From Granulosicoccus sp045110475 (GTDB taxonomy: Bacteria; Pseudomonadota; Gammaproteobacteria; Granulosicoccales; Granulosicoccaceae): DNA of 64,000 bases. The notes beneath the pieces were generated by a model. The model worked only from the letters and a program-made list of their open reading frames with translations. It had not been told where the DNA came from and did not search any database. Shown here piece after piece: positions 26,665 through 36,162 of the stretch. Position numbers and translations under genes: made by a program. Each line of letters begins with the position of its first letter. Position 1 is the stretch's first letter. The DNA is taken from assembly GCA_045110475.1 (NCBI GenBank), contig JBGCGC010000012.1, positions 62,001 through 126,000 of the forward strand, given 5' to 3'.

Positions 26665-28365
26665 ATGACTCCAGCAACTACTTCTCTGAGCGGAATCGCC
26701 CGGCAACTCGTAAGCCAGGGCCTGATAACAGCGGACGTCGCAACTATTGCTCAGGAAACAGCAGAATCAAAGAAACTTCCATTTATGTCTGCGCTAGTGG
26801 ATGACAGCTCCGTCAATTTTCAGCATATCGCTCAGTACATCAGCGCCGATTTTGGCCTTCCGTTGTTCGATCTGGACAGCATACGACCGGATAGTCTGCC
26901 CAAAGAATATTTCAAGGAAGATTTGCTGAGCACTCAAAACGCGGTGCCCCTGGCAAAACGTGGTTCTCGCCTGTTTATCGCAATATCTGATCCTACCAAT
27001 AGTGATGCACTGGACAAATACAAATTTGCCTCAGGTTTGAGCGTTGAAGCCGTTGTTGTCGAAGAACCCAAACTGGCAGAGCTGAGGGCTGTCGTTCAGG
27101 ATGGCAATAATGGCTTGTCTGACGATCTTGATGACAGTTTCGATCTGGAAGTCGATGGTGCAGAAGGCCTGGAAGTGGATGAAGATGACTCCGGTGTTGA
27201 TGAAACGCCTGTCGTCAGATTCATTAACAAGGTACTTCTGGATGCTATAAAGCGGGGCGCATCCGATATTCACATTGAGCCTTACGAGAAAATATTCCGT
27301 ATCCGCTTTCGGGTTGATGGTGTGCTGGAAGAAGTTGTTCACCCACCGTTGGCCATGGCGGGCAGACTGACTGCTCGTATCAAAGTCATGTCTCGAATGG
27401 ATATCTCCGAGCGTCGCGTCCCACAGGATGGCCGGATTAAGCTCAAAATCAGTAAAACCAAGGCCATTGATTTTCGTGTCAACACCTGCCCGACGCTCTT
27501 CGGTGAAAAAACGGTATTACGTATACTTGATCCCAGCAGTGCACAACTGGGCATTGATGCTCTCGGTTATGAGCCTGAACAAAAAAAGCTGTATATGGAG
27601 GCATTGGCCAATCCCTATGGAATGATACTGGTCACAGGGCCAACCGGAAGTGGAAAAACTGTATCGCTTTATACCGGTCTGAATATCCTCAACGAACCGG
27701 GTACCAATATTTCAACAGCCGAAGATCCTGCCGAAATAAATCTTGCTGGCATCAATCAGGTCAACGTAAACCCCAAGGCAGGACTCACCTTTGCCGAAGC
27801 ACTGAAGTCCTTTTTACGACAAGATCCGGACGTAATCATGGTTGGTGAAATTCGTGACCTGGAAACTGCGAGCATTGCGGTAAAGGCGGCACAAACTGGT
27901 CACCTGGTCTTGTCAACACTGCATACCAATGATGCACCGCAGACGCTGTCTCGCTTGATTAATATGGGCGTGCCACCGTTTAATATTGCTACAGCGGTCT
28001 CCTTGATTATTGCTCAGCGACTGGGGCGGCGATTGTGCTCTGCCTGCAAGATTCCCGCTGATGATATACCGAGGGAGGTTCTGCTTCAGGAGGGATTCAA
28101 GGAGGAGCAACTGAAAAGCATGACCATGTTCAAAGCCGTGGGTTGCAAGAAATGCAACAGCGGCTACAAGGGCCGGGTGGGCATCTATCAGGTCATGAAG
28201 ATCAGCGAGGACATTGGCAAGATCATCATGGCAGGTGGTAACGCCATAGAAATTGCTTCTCAGGCAAAGGCTGAGAACATACCTGATTTGCGCGAATCGG
28301 CATTAAACAAGGTTGTTGAAGGTGTCATGAGCCTTGAAGAAGCAAACCGCGTAACCAAGGATTAG
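26665..28365 (+). CDS. pilB: Type IV pilus assembly ATPase PilB
   Basis: PilB is the hexameric cytoplasmic motor that drives pilus extension. The 566-residue protein has an N-terminal MshEN-like region (residues 1-150), an acidic linker (VDGAEGLEVDEDDSG) and the secretion ATPase core. That core shows Walker A TGPTGSGKT, Asp-box residues in the STAEDPAEINL segment, and Walker B DVIMVGEIRDLETA with HLVLSTLHTND. The zinc-binding cysteines are CSACK and CKKC. The start is set at ATG 26665 (MTPATTSLSGIARQL), matching family starts; an in-frame GTG lies 45 bases upstream. pilC follows after 3 bases. Confidence 0.96.
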   Translation: MTPATTSLSGIARQLVSQGLITADVATIAQETAESKKLPFMSALVDDSSVNFQHIAQYISADFGLPLFDLDSIRPDSLPKEYFKEDLLSTQNAVPLAKRGSRLFIAISDPTNSDALDKYKFASGLSVEAVVVEEPKLAELRAVVQDGNNGLSDDLDDSFDLEVDGAEGLEVDEDDSGVDETPVVRFINKVLLDAIKRGASDIHIEPYEKIFRIRFRVDGVLEEVVHPPLAMAGRLTARIKVMSRMDISERRVPQDGRIKLKISKTKAIDFRVNTCPTLFGEKTVLRILDPSSAQLGIDALGYEPEQKKLYMEALANPYGMILVTGPTGSGKTVSLYTGLNILNEPGTNISTAEDPAEINLAGINQVNVNPKAGLTFAEALKSFLRQDPDVIMVGEIRDLETASIAVKAAQTGHLVLSTLHTNDAPQTLSRLINMGVPPFNIATAVSLIIAQRLGRRLCSACKIPADDIPREVLLQEGFKEEQLKSMTMFKAVGCKKCNSGYKGRVGIYQVMKISEDIGKIIMAGGNAIEIASQAKAENIPDLRESALNKVVEGVMSLEEANRVTKD

Positions 28366-28368
28366 ATT

Positions 28369-29583
28369 ATGGCCCGTCCAGTAAAAGCCCCAGTCATGTT
28401 CGAGTGGGAAGGAAAAAACGCCAGCGGCAGTAAACAAAAGGGCTTTCTTACCGCCCCTAATCCTGAGCTGGTCAAAGCCAAGTTACGCCGACAGGGAATC
28501 ATCCCTACCAAAATCCGCAAGAAGCGAAAAGAGTTCGGCGGTAAGGGCAAGATCACGCCCGGCGACATCGCCATGTTTGCACGCCAGCTGACAACCATGA
28601 TGGGCGCAGGCGTCCCCATGGTTCAGTCTTTCGAGATCGTAGCCAACGGTGCCGACAATAAAGCCATGCGCGACCTGATCAATGGCATCAAGACAGAAGT
28701 AGAATCTGGCAGTAATCTGACCAATGCACTTCGCAAGTATCCAGAGCAGTTCGACGAACTATTCTGTAGCTTGACTGAGGCTGGAGAGCAGTCAGGTACC
28801 CTTGAATCGTTGTTAAATGAAATTGCCAACTACAAGGAAAAATCGGAATCGCTGAAAAAGAAGATCAAGAAAGCCCTCTTTTATCCAATCGCTGTACTGA
28901 TTGTTGCCTTTATCGTAACCGTCATCTTGTTGGTATTTGTTGTTCCTCAGTTCGACTCGTTGTTTGCCGGCATGGGCGGGGAACTCCCTGCATTCACACA
29001 AATGATCGTAAACGCATCAGAGTTCATGCAAGCCTGGTGGTATGTGATTATTGCGGGTGTCGGTTTAACAGGCTGGATATTTTTCCAAGCGAAAAAACGA
29101 TCCAAGCCGTTTGCACAACTACTCGACAGGCTAACGCTGAGAATGCCTGTGTTCGGTGACATTGTAGTCAAAGCCGCCACGGCACGTTTCTCCAGAACCC
29201 TGGGCACAATGTCCAAAGCCGGCGTCCCTCTGGTGGAGGCTATGGAATCGGTCGCAGGTGTTGCCGGAAACCATGTCTTCGAGGTAGCCATACGAAAGAT
29301 GAAAGACGAAGCCGCTACCGGCCAACGCCTCACGGCATCGATAGAGAGCTCTGGCTTGTTTTCAAACATGGTGGTACAGATGGTCTCTATCGGGGAAGAA
29401 TCCGGCTCCATAGACGATATGCTGAGCAAGGTGGCCGACTACTATGAAGAGGAGGTGGACAACGCAGTAGACGCCATGACATCCCTGATGGAGCCCATGA
29501 TCATGTCCTTCCTGGGTGTCGTTATCGGGGGCCTGGTCATTGGCATGTACCTGCCAATCTTTAAAATGGGCGACGCGTTCTAG
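28369..29583 (+). CDS. pilC: Type IV pilus platform protein PilC
   Basis: PilC is the inner-membrane platform on which PilB acts. The 404-residue protein has the duplicated T2SF/GspF domain. The first half contains FARQLTTMMGAGVPMVQSFE and the second RFSRTLGTMSKAGVPLVEAMESVAG, each with its conserved helix. Hydrophobic spans lie near 170-195, 215-235 and 375-400. The N-terminus begins FEWEGKNASGSKQKG. It is translated from an ATG 3 bases after pilB, and pilD follows 21 bases later. Confidence 0.95.
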   Translation: MARPVKAPVMFEWEGKNASGSKQKGFLTAPNPELVKAKLRRQGIIPTKIRKKRKEFGGKGKITPGDIAMFARQLTTMMGAGVPMVQSFEIVANGADNKAMRDLINGIKTEVESGSNLTNALRKYPEQFDELFCSLTEAGEQSGTLESLLNEIANYKEKSESLKKKIKKALFYPIAVLIVAFIVTVILLVFVVPQFDSLFAGMGGELPAFTQMIVNASEFMQAWWYVIIAGVGLTGWIFFQAKKRSKPFAQLLDRLTLRMPVFGDIVVKAATARFSRTLGTMSKAGVPLVEAMESVAGVAGNHVFEVAIRKMKDEAATGQRLTASIESSGLFSNMVVQMVSIGEESGSIDDMLSKVADYYEEEVDNAVDAMTSLMEPMIMSFLGVVIGGLVIGMYLPIFKMGDAF

Positions 29584-29604
29584 AATTACCGGCATACTCT
29601 CACC

Positions 29605-30510
29605 ATGGTATTTATCGATGTCTTGCAAAGCAATGCTGTAGTGTTCTACGGCATTGTTGCTTTCGTCAGTTTGATGGTAGGCAGCTTCCTTAATGTGGTT
29701 ATTCACAGGGTGCCGATCATGATGGAGCGTGACTGGCGGGATGGCATTGTTGAATACCTTACCGACCAGCAGACCGACAAAGAGAAGCCTCTGGAGTTCG
29801 ACTTTAAATCAGAGCTTCCTCCCGAACCATTCAACATCGCTACCCCCCGATCGCGCTGCCCGCATTGTGGGGATCGGATCAACGCCTTGCACAATATTCC
29901 GGTGGTAAGTTATCTGCTGCTGGCGGGCAAATGCGCCGGATGTAAAACCGGCATTTCGATCAGATACCCCATCATTGAATTGGTCACTATGCTTCTAGCA
30001 CTGCTGGTGGCATGGAAGCTGGGCCCGACACCTGCTGCGATGTTGGGCATTGTCGTTACCTGGTTTCTGATCGCCATGTCCATGATCGACATCGATCATC
30101 AGCTGCTGCCAGATTCGATGACCTTGCCGCTGATGTGGATAGGCCTCATTGCCGCCCTGTTTCCGGTATTCGTCGACTTGCGTTCTGCAGTTATCGGCGC
30201 AGTTGCCGGCTACCTTGTCCTCTGGACGATCTATCAGCTTTTCAAGCTGATCACGGGTAAGGAAGGCATGGGCTATGGTGATTTCAAGCTGCTGGCAGCC
30301 CTCGGCGCTCTACTTGGCTGGCAAGCGCTTCCGGTGATCGTCCTTTTATCCTCGCTGGTGGGTGCGGTGGCAGGTCTTGCGATTATTGCCATTACTCGCC
30401 GTGACAAGAACATTCCCATTCCGTTTGGCCCTTACCTGGCAGCAGCTGGCTGGTTGGCCATGTTATGGGGCGACGACCTCAGTAGTTGGTACTATAGTTT
30501 CCTTACATAA
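29605..30510 (+). CDS. pilD: Prepilin peptidase/N-methyltransferase PilD
   Basis: PilD cleaves the leader of type IV prepilins and methylates the new N-terminus in the inner membrane. The 301-residue protein has the cytoplasmic zinc loop CPHCGDR...CAGCKTG and both catalytic aspartates, in MIDIDHQLLPD and in GYGDFKLLAALGALLGW. About eight membrane segments are visible. The N-terminal FVSLMVGSFLNVVIHRVP motif is typical. Both pilins upstream and any type II pseudopilins elsewhere would be substrates. coaE follows, as in many gammaproteobacteria. Confidence 0.96.
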   Translation: MVFIDVLQSNAVVFYGIVAFVSLMVGSFLNVVIHRVPIMMERDWRDGIVEYLTDQQTDKEKPLEFDFKSELPPEPFNIATPRSRCPHCGDRINALHNIPVVSYLLLAGKCAGCKTGISIRYPIIELVTMLLALLVAWKLGPTPAAMLGIVVTWFLIAMSMIDIDHQLLPDSMTLPLMWIGLIAALFPVFVDLRSAVIGAVAGYLVLWTIYQLFKLITGKEGMGYGDFKLLAALGALLGWQALPVIVLLSSLVGAVAGLAIIAITRRDKNIPIPFGPYLAAAGWLAMLWGDDLSSWYYSFLT

Positions 30511-30571
30511 ACCGTAGTGCGGATGAGACGTTCAGACGTGTCATGTGGCCTACTGGAACAAGGGGTTGCTG

Positions 30572-31177
30572 ATGTTGTTAATAGGTCTCACGGGGGGCAT
30601 CGCCAGTGGCAAGACGTTTGTGTCAGAGTGCTTTGAGACACACGGAGCACCCGTCATCGATGCAGACCAACTGGCACGCGAAGTTGTCCAGCCGGGTAGT
30701 GACGGATTAAGCCAACTGGTAAGCCACTTTAGCGAATCCATCCTCACACAGCAACAACAGCTCAATCGCAAAGCGCTGCGGGACATCATCTTTGCCAACC
30801 CACGCGAGCGGGAGTTTCTGGACAACACCCTGCACCCCTTGATACGCAAGCTTTCAGAAGCTCGTATTGAGGCTGCCCGAAAGCTTGCCTACCCTTATCT
30901 TGTTTACGCTGTACCTTTACTTGTGGAAACAACTCAACAAGAGCGATTTGATCGCATCGTTGTCGTGGATGTACCAGAGGCACTGCAGATTCAGCGTCTG
31001 GCCGTGCGGGACGGCAGTTCCACGTGGCAGGCTCAATCCATACTCGATGCACAAGCGACCCGTCAGGAACGATTGGCCGTAGCCGATGATGTCGTCGATA
31101 ACTCGATGACAAAAGAAGATACACAGGCGCAGGTTGAAAAGCTCCACGATCAATACATGATAATGCACAACACATAG
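30572..31177 (+). CDS. coaE: Dephospho-CoA kinase
   Basis: CoaE performs the last step of coenzyme A synthesis, phosphorylating the 3' hydroxyl of dephospho-CoA. The 201-residue protein has the P-loop IGLTGGIASGKT at the N-terminus, then DADQLAREVVQPG and HPLIR, and ends with the short lid and C-terminal helices. The ATG at 30572 is chosen because AAGGGG lies 7 bases before it; an in-frame GTG nine codons upstream would add non-conserved residues. It is the last gene of the pil run. Confidence 0.95.
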   Translation: MLLIGLTGGIASGKTFVSECFETHGAPVIDADQLAREVVQPGSDGLSQLVSHFSESILTQQQQLNRKALRDIIFANPREREFLDNTLHPLIRKLSEARIEAARKLAYPYLVYAVPLLVETTQQERFDRIVVVDVPEALQIQRLAVRDGSSTWQAQSILDAQATRQERLAVADDVVDNSMTKEDTQAQVEKLHDQYMIMHNT

Positions 31178-31264
31178 CATGCGCCCGGGCTTTGCGTTTA
31201 AAAACCCTCCGTACGGTGCGAAATAAGTACGACCGGGGCACAGATTCATCAAAACACAGAGAAG

Positions 31265-31278
31265 TCTAATGTGTTAGA
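31265..31278. promoter_or_regulatory. Palindrome upstream of the TRAP transporter genes
   Basis: TCTAA-TGTG-TTAGA is a perfect inverted repeat about 90 bases before dctP, extending to 7-bp arms with one mismatch. It may be an operator for the transporter. No regulator gene is nearby. Confidence 0.3.
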
Positions 31279-31365
31279 TTCTTGATTGATAAAGTACATG
31301 GGGTCATGACACCTGATCCACATTGTCAGAAACCAAGAAATCTACACTACCTTTTCCGGAGGAAC

Positions 31366-32361
31366 ATGATGAATTCGACCACCCGCTTGTCACTGGCCGT
31401 TTTACTCGGTGCGGCTTTATCGACATCGACTCAGGCTGCTGATGTCACCTTGCGCGTATCACTTCAACTCCCGCTAACAAGTCATCTGGGCCAGAACCTT
31501 TCGATGTTCGAATCGGAAGTGGAAGAGAAATCCAACGGTGAAATTGATATCGAGATCTATGATTCAGCTACTCTTTACAAAGACAAGGAAGTACCAGCAG
31601 CCGTAGGCGCAGGCTCTATTGAAATGGGTGTGGCGTCGCTGACGCGTTATGTCGGTGATATCCCGGCTGTCGATATTTTCTATCAACCGTTTCTGTTTGA
31701 TACCGAAGAAAAAGTCAAGGCAGCTGTTGCCGAAGGCTCACCTATCCGGCAGCCCCTTGATGAGGCTATCGCAGATACCGGTGCTACCGTTCTGTGGTGG
31801 CAGGCCTATGGCGGAGCGATCATGCTGTCGAATGATGCACCCGTAAAATCACCCGCAGACATGGTTGGCAAAAAGGTTCGTGTCTTTGGCAAGACGCTGG
31901 GTGATTTCGTTAGTGCAACCGGCGGTGCACCCACGCTTATCTCCGGCTCCGAACAATACCTAGCCTATCAGCGAGGCACCGTCGACTACGGCATGACCGG
32001 AGTCTCTGGTGTCAAATCTCGCAAGTTGTGGGAAGTCATGGACCACATCACCGTAACCAATCACGCTGACATCGAGTTTATTGTAGTGATCAATACCGAG
32101 ACGTGGAACGGTTTGTCTGACAGCCATCGTGACATCGTGAAAGCTGCTGCAAGAAATGCCGAGGCCGACGTACGTGATCGTATGAGTGCTATCGAGGCAG
32201 AAGCCTATGCAGCCGCCGAAGAGAATGGCATGACCATCTATACACCGACTGAACAGGAGATTGCCATATGGCGCGAAGCCAGCCAACCGGTCTATGATTC
32301 GTTTACTGAAACAGCCGGTGAATTGGGCAAACGGGTTCTTGGCGCTGCCAAAGAACTTTAG
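31366..32361 (+). CDS. dctP: TRAP transporter solute-binding protein (DctP family)
   Basis: This periplasmic protein captures a carboxylate-type substrate for the membrane components encoded downstream. The predicted 331-residue precursor has a signal peptide ending STQAAD. Typical DctP blocks include GKKVRVFGKTLGDFV, AYQRGTVDYGMTGVSG, and VMDHITVTNHADIEFIVVIN. GGAGG lies 4-6 bases before the ATG at 31366; the longer in-frame start at 31282 would bury the signal peptide. Gene order P-Q-M is the normal one. The substrate cannot be assigned. Confidence 0.93.
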   Translation: MMNSTTRLSLAVLLGAALSTSTQAADVTLRVSLQLPLTSHLGQNLSMFESEVEEKSNGEIDIEIYDSATLYKDKEVPAAVGAGSIEMGVASLTRYVGDIPAVDIFYQPFLFDTEEKVKAAVAEGSPIRQPLDEAIADTGATVLWWQAYGGAIMLSNDAPVKSPADMVGKKVRVFGKTLGDFVSATGGAPTLISGSEQYLAYQRGTVDYGMTGVSGVKSRKLWEVMDHITVTNHADIEFIVVINTETWNGLSDSHRDIVKAAARNAEADVRDRMSAIEAEAYAAAEENGMTIYTPTEQEIAIWREASQPVYDSFTETAGELGKRVLGAAKEL

Positions 32362-32501
32362 CTGTGAATCATACCTCTCGTTGGTTATAGGCTATCAACA
32401 GCGGTCGGGTTCCAGACCTTATCAAGGCTCCCCGCTAAAAACGGAATTGACCAGGCAGATGAGTACAAGCAGCCACCTAAACGGTCGCGTAAGAGAAATC
32501 A

Positions 32502-33017
32502 ATGCGTAAGCTGTTTGCAGGTACAGTGAGTGCTTGTGCTGTATTGTCAGCCTATCTCTTCGTTTTAGCGGGTGCCATGCTTACCTACGAGGTAATAGCC
32601 CGATACTTTTTCACCAAGCCCACCATATGGGCTGCAGAGTTGTCCCAGATGTGCCTTATCTGGGGTACTCTGCTGGCTATGGCCAAACTGCTGGAGACCG
32701 GGCAGCATATTCAGGTTGATGCCATAGTCAGACTCCTGCCCTCGCGCATAGCCACGGTCCTACAAGCGATCGTGATGTTGATAGTGGCAGCCTTTTCAGG
32801 TTTAGTCTGCTACTTCGGATTCGCTATCTTCTATGATTCGTTTGAACGTGGACGTACCACCGGCAGCATGTTGAACGTGCCTATCTGGATTGTGGAACTG
32901 GCTGTGCCCTTCGGATTCGCACTGCTTTTCACACAAGCCCTGCTTTGCGCTGTGGACGCTGCTCGCAAAGCGCTGAACAACGATGAACCTGACTCAGCCT
33001 CGGCCAGTATCCAATGA
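32502..33017 (+). CDS. dctQ: TRAP transporter small permease (DctQ family)
   Basis: The 171-residue membrane protein has four hydrophobic helices. The conserved segment YEVIARYFFTKPTIWAAELS lies between helices one and two, as in DctQ proteins, which link the binding protein and the large permease. Its stop overlaps the ATG of dctM by 4 bases, so the two are translationally coupled. The 140-base gap after dctP contains no obvious terminator. Confidence 0.92.
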   Translation: MRKLFAGTVSACAVLSAYLFVLAGAMLTYEVIARYFFTKPTIWAAELSQMCLIWGTLLAMAKLLETGQHIQVDAIVRLLPSRIATVLQAIVMLIVAAFSGLVCYFGFAIFYDSFERGRTTGSMLNVPIWIVELAVPFGFALLFTQALLCAVDAARKALNNDEPDSASASIQ

Positions 33018-34288
33018 CTGTCATTGTCATCCTTGCCTGTCTGTTCACGTTATTACTGGCACGAGTGCCCGTGGCCTTTGCCCTGGGTTTTCTCGGGCTG
33101 GCGATGTTGATTGTCGGTGGTTTCTCACCGCTTATGGCCCCACAATCAATGCTGTCCACACTGGACGGTTTCATCCTGCTGGCGGTGCCCTTGTTTCTGC
33201 TGATGTCAAACGTTTTGCTCAAGGCAGGCGTAGGAGCTGATCTGTTCGGCGCGGTGCAGGCATGGGTAGGACACTGGCCGGGAGGACTGGCCGTTGCCAC
33301 CATCCTTTCCTGTGCCTTTTTCGCAGCCATATCAGGCTCATCTGTAGCGACCGCGGCAACCATAGGCACGGTGGCTATTCCAGAGATGATCAATCGAGGT
33401 TACGACAAACGGTTTGTCTACGGCTTGTTAGCCGCAGGCGGCACCCTCGGCATACTCATCCCCCCTTCAATTCCGATGATCGTGTACGGATTTGTCACTG
33501 AAGAATCTGTAATCGCCTTGTTTCTGGCCGGTATTGGACCCGGCTTTGCGCTGGTCACACTATTTGTCTTGTACTCGATGATCCATGCTCGCTATATAAA
33601 ACCAACGAAGCGTATTGATCGAGCAAGCGCATCGCAGAGAAAGGCTGCGTCTGTGCGAGCACTCCCTTCAGTCGGACTGGCAGCGCTCATTATGGGAGGC
33701 ATATATTCGGGGGCATTCACTCCAACGGAAGCTGCCGCCATCGGTTTTGCTGCCTCACTGTTTATCGGCATTGTGATACTCCGCAGTTTAAGCTGGACGG
33801 GCTTTCAGGCAGCAATGAAAGACTCCATGGTTACGACTGTGGCAATTTTATTGATTGTTGCCGGCGCGAAGATTTTTGGCAAGGCCATAGCGCTTTACAG
33901 AATTCCACAGGACATATCGATGTTTATCAGCCAAAACGTCGATACACCGATTACGTTCATACTCATTGTCAGCATGGTGCTGTTGCTGATGGGCCTTGTG
34001 TTCGAGGCCTTGTCGATGGTTCTTATCATGACACCGGTATTGCTACCGGGCGCCATGGGCCTGGGTTTTGATCCCATCTGGTTCGGGATATACATGGTGA
34101 TACTGGTTGAGTGCGCACTTATCACTCCCCCGGTGGGTCTGAACCTGTACGTGATTCAATCCGTTGCCAAAGCACCACTTGGTGATGTCTCAAGGGGCGT
34201 GCTGCCGTTTCTGGCCCTGATGCTGCTGACGGTCGTGGTACTGTTTCTAGTACCCGACCTGGCGCTTTACATACCGTTCAAGATGTAG
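33014..34288 (+). CDS. dctM: TRAP transporter large permease (DctM family)
   Basis: DctM is the sodium-driven transport subunit of tripartite TRAP systems. The 424-residue protein has about twelve hydrophobic spans. Family motifs include RVPVAFALGFLGL, PLFLLMSNVLLKAG, AAISGSSVATAATIGTVAIPEM, GGTLGILIPPSIPMIVYG, and GAFTPTEAAAIG. The C-terminal PVGLNLYVIQSVAK is also conserved. It starts inside the dctQ stop. No further gene lies downstream on this strand before the convergent mutT. Confidence 0.95.
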   Translation: MTVIVILACLFTLLLARVPVAFALGFLGLAMLIVGGFSPLMAPQSMLSTLDGFILLAVPLFLLMSNVLLKAGVGADLFGAVQAWVGHWPGGLAVATILSCAFFAAISGSSVATAATIGTVAIPEMINRGYDKRFVYGLLAAGGTLGILIPPSIPMIVYGFVTEESVIALFLAGIGPGFALVTLFVLYSMIHARYIKPTKRIDRASASQRKAASVRALPSVGLAALIMGGIYSGAFTPTEAAAIGFAASLFIGIVILRSLSWTGFQAAMKDSMVTTVAILLIVAGAKIFGKAIALYRIPQDISMFISQNVDTPITFILIVSMVLLLMGLVFEALSMVLIMTPVLLPGAMGLGFDPIWFGIYMVILVECALITPPVGLNLYVIQSVAKAPLGDVSRGVLPFLALMLLTVVVLFLVPDLALYIPFKM

Positions 34289-34395
34289 GCGTTCTGAACG
34301 GTTTTTCTGCGTGATATGGCTACGCACCTGCACTGGGATGACAAGTAACAATTCGGATCTCTTCGCAATTCGAGTGTTATAGCAATTTGAGTTTC

Positions 34396-34421
34396 GTCAT
34401 CCTCGCAAATGCAGGGATCCA
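34396..34421 (-). repeat. Dispersed short repeat, copy B
   Basis: On the minus strand TGGATCCC...GAGGATGAC matches copy A (18746-18771) in layout and in about two thirds of its bases. It lies between the convergent dctM and mutT genes. Confidence 0.45.
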
Positions 34422-34465
34422 TAGTTCGACGTAGACAGAGCTCCCCCCACAAAGGGATGAAAACC

Positions 34466-34882
34466 TTAAAGACGTCTGGTTGCAGCACCACTCAGATTGA
34501 CGAGCGCATCCACAATTGGCTGGTTGGCTTCCGGAAAACTCAAGTCGGCCAGATCCTCCAACGCCACCCAATCCAGTTGTTGCCCTTCACAACCCCGGGG
34601 TGTTCCAGTAAAGGCTGTGACATCCCGGAAGTGCAAACGAACATGCTTGTCAGTGTAGTGATGCTCAAGTGTCTGACGGTGGGTGCAACTTTCAACCGAC
34701 AGGTTTATTTCTTCAAGCAGTTCGCGCTTTAATGCTTCTTCCTGAGTCTCATCTGGCTCAATCTTGCCTCCGGGGAACTCCCAACGATTGCCCTGATGCT
34801 GATCGGGTTTTCTCAATGCAAGTAGTACGTGGGTACGCTGTGAATTAAAAATGATTCCGGCAACAACATCGACTCGCTTCAT
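34466..34882 (-). CDS. mutT: 8-oxo-dGTP diphosphatase MutT
   Basis: MutT removes oxidised guanine nucleotides before they enter DNA. The 138-residue protein contains the full Nudix box, beginning GGKIEPDETQEEA and ending RELLEEINL, and starts KRVDVVAGIIFNSQRTHVLL like MutT. WEFPGGK and the late LSFPEANQPIVDAL are also family features. It follows argJ by 35 bases on the same strand, the order seen in Pseudomonas (secA-argJ-mutT). It ends the long minus-strand region. Confidence 0.92.
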   Translation of the reverse strand: MKRVDVVAGIIFNSQRTHVLLALRKPDQHQGNRWEFPGGKIEPDETQEEALKRELLEEINLSVESCTHRQTLEHHYTDKHVRLHFRDVTAFTGTPRGCEGQQLDWVALEDLADLSFPEANQPIVDALVNLSGAATRRL

Positions 34883-34917
34883 GGCTTGAACACGACGTGG
34901 ACCATCCGGGCAAGGCG

Positions 34918-36162
34918 TTACGAACGATAATCAGCATTGATGCTGACGTAGTCGTGCGACAGGTCGCTGGTGTAAACAGTCGCCGTGGCAGTACCTCGCC
35001 CGAGATCCACGAATACGTCAATCTCTTCGCCCGCCATCACGGCAGAACCACGCTCTTCAGTGTATTCAGGTGCTATGCCCCCTGACTCGAATGCCAGTAC
35101 ATCACCGAGACTGACACGCACCCTTGAGGCATCCAGCCCTGCAACGCCCGCCTTGCCAATTGCCATAAGCAGACGACCCACATTAGCATCACTGGCAAAC
35201 ATCGCCGTTTTGACCAGAGGCGAGTTGGCAATTGCGTAGGCAACCTGCTTGCACTCAGCTCTGTCAGCCCCACCGTCAACGTGTACGCTGATGAACTTGG
35301 TAGCACCTTCGCCATCACGAACAATGGATTGCGCCAGATCAGTAAACACACGGACAAGCGCCTGCATGAATAGCGGCCAGTCAGCGTGCTCGGGGCCAAG
35401 CTCAGCGGCGGTAGGCTGCGAAGCACCCGTGGCGACCAACACACACGCATCATTGGTGGACGTATCGCTGTCAACGGTAATGGCATTGAAAGAGAGCTCT
35501 ACAGCTTCCCTCAATGCAGACTCCAGATGCTTCTTGGCAATCGACGCATCGGTAAATATATAGCTGAGCATCGTCGCCATATCCGGCTGAATCATGCCTG
35601 ACCCCTTAGCCATACCACATACGGTCACCGATTGCCCATCGACATCAATAAGCTGCGAGGTCAACTTGGGCACAGTATCGGTCGTCATGATGCCACGCGC
35701 CGCAGACTGCCAGGCTGAAAGATCGGTGGTACCCCCGGCGGCCAGTAGCTCACCTGCCGTGGCAATACCTTCACGCATGATGCTATCGGGTAACAGTTGC
35801 CCGATCACGCCCGTGGAGAACGGCAGAACAGATGATGACGGAATGGACAAGGCAGTGGCGACAGCATCGCAATGACCCCGTGCCATAACAATTCCAGGTT
35901 CACCTGTGCCGGCATTGGCATTGCCCGAGTTGATCAATAATGCACGTATGGCCCCGTGACTATCAAGCAACTGTTGCTTGCAAATAGTTACAGGCGCTGC
36001 ACAAAAAGCACTTTGGGTAAACACCGCAGCACAGCTGGACCCTTCGGCTATTCTTGCAACCACCATATCCGGTGTACGGTCGCGTTTGATACCCGCTGCA
36101 AGGCTCACCAGCTCTATTCCTGCGACAGGGGCTCCCTGAGGCAGGTTCAGATTGACCGGCAC
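34918..36162 (-). CDS. argJ: Bifunctional ornithine acetyltransferase/N-acetylglutamate synthase ArgJ
   Basis: ArgJ recycles the acetyl group from acetylornithine to glutamate in arginine synthesis. The 414-residue proenzyme shows LLINSGNANAGTGEPG, PFSTGVIGQLLP, and GMAKGSGMIQPDMATML. In the last motif the Thr of ATML is the self-cleavage site and nucleophile of the beta chain. TSTNDACVLVATG and ANVGRLLMAIGK are also typical. The start is a GTG at 36162 that directly abuts the secA stop, so translation is likely coupled to secA. Whether it accepts acetyl-CoA (bifunctional) cannot be judged. Confidence 0.95.
   Translation of the reverse strand: MPVNLNLPQGAPVAGIELVSLAAGIKRDRTPDMVVARIAEGSSCAAVFTQSAFCAAPVTICKQQLLDSHGAIRALLINSGNANAGTGEPGIVMARGHCDAVATALSIPSSSVLPFSTGVIGQLLPDSIMREGIATAGELLAAGGTTDLSAWQSAARGIMTTDTVPKLTSQLIDVDGQSVTVCGMAKGSGMIQPDMATMLSYIFTDASIAKKHLESALREAVELSFNAITVDSDTSTNDACVLVATGASQPTAAELGPEHADWPLFMQALVRVFTDLAQSIVRDGEGATKFISVHVDGGADRAECKQVAYAIANSPLVKTAMFASDANVGRLLMAIGKAGVAGLDASRVRVSLGDVLAFESGGIAPEYTEERGSAVMAGEEIDVFVDLGRGTATATVYTSDLSHDYVSINADYRS

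Noticed and set aside
34377..34571. Minus-strand frame containing WIPAFARMT
   Set aside because: This peptide is the usual translation of a dispersed non-coding repeat and the frame overlaps mutT.
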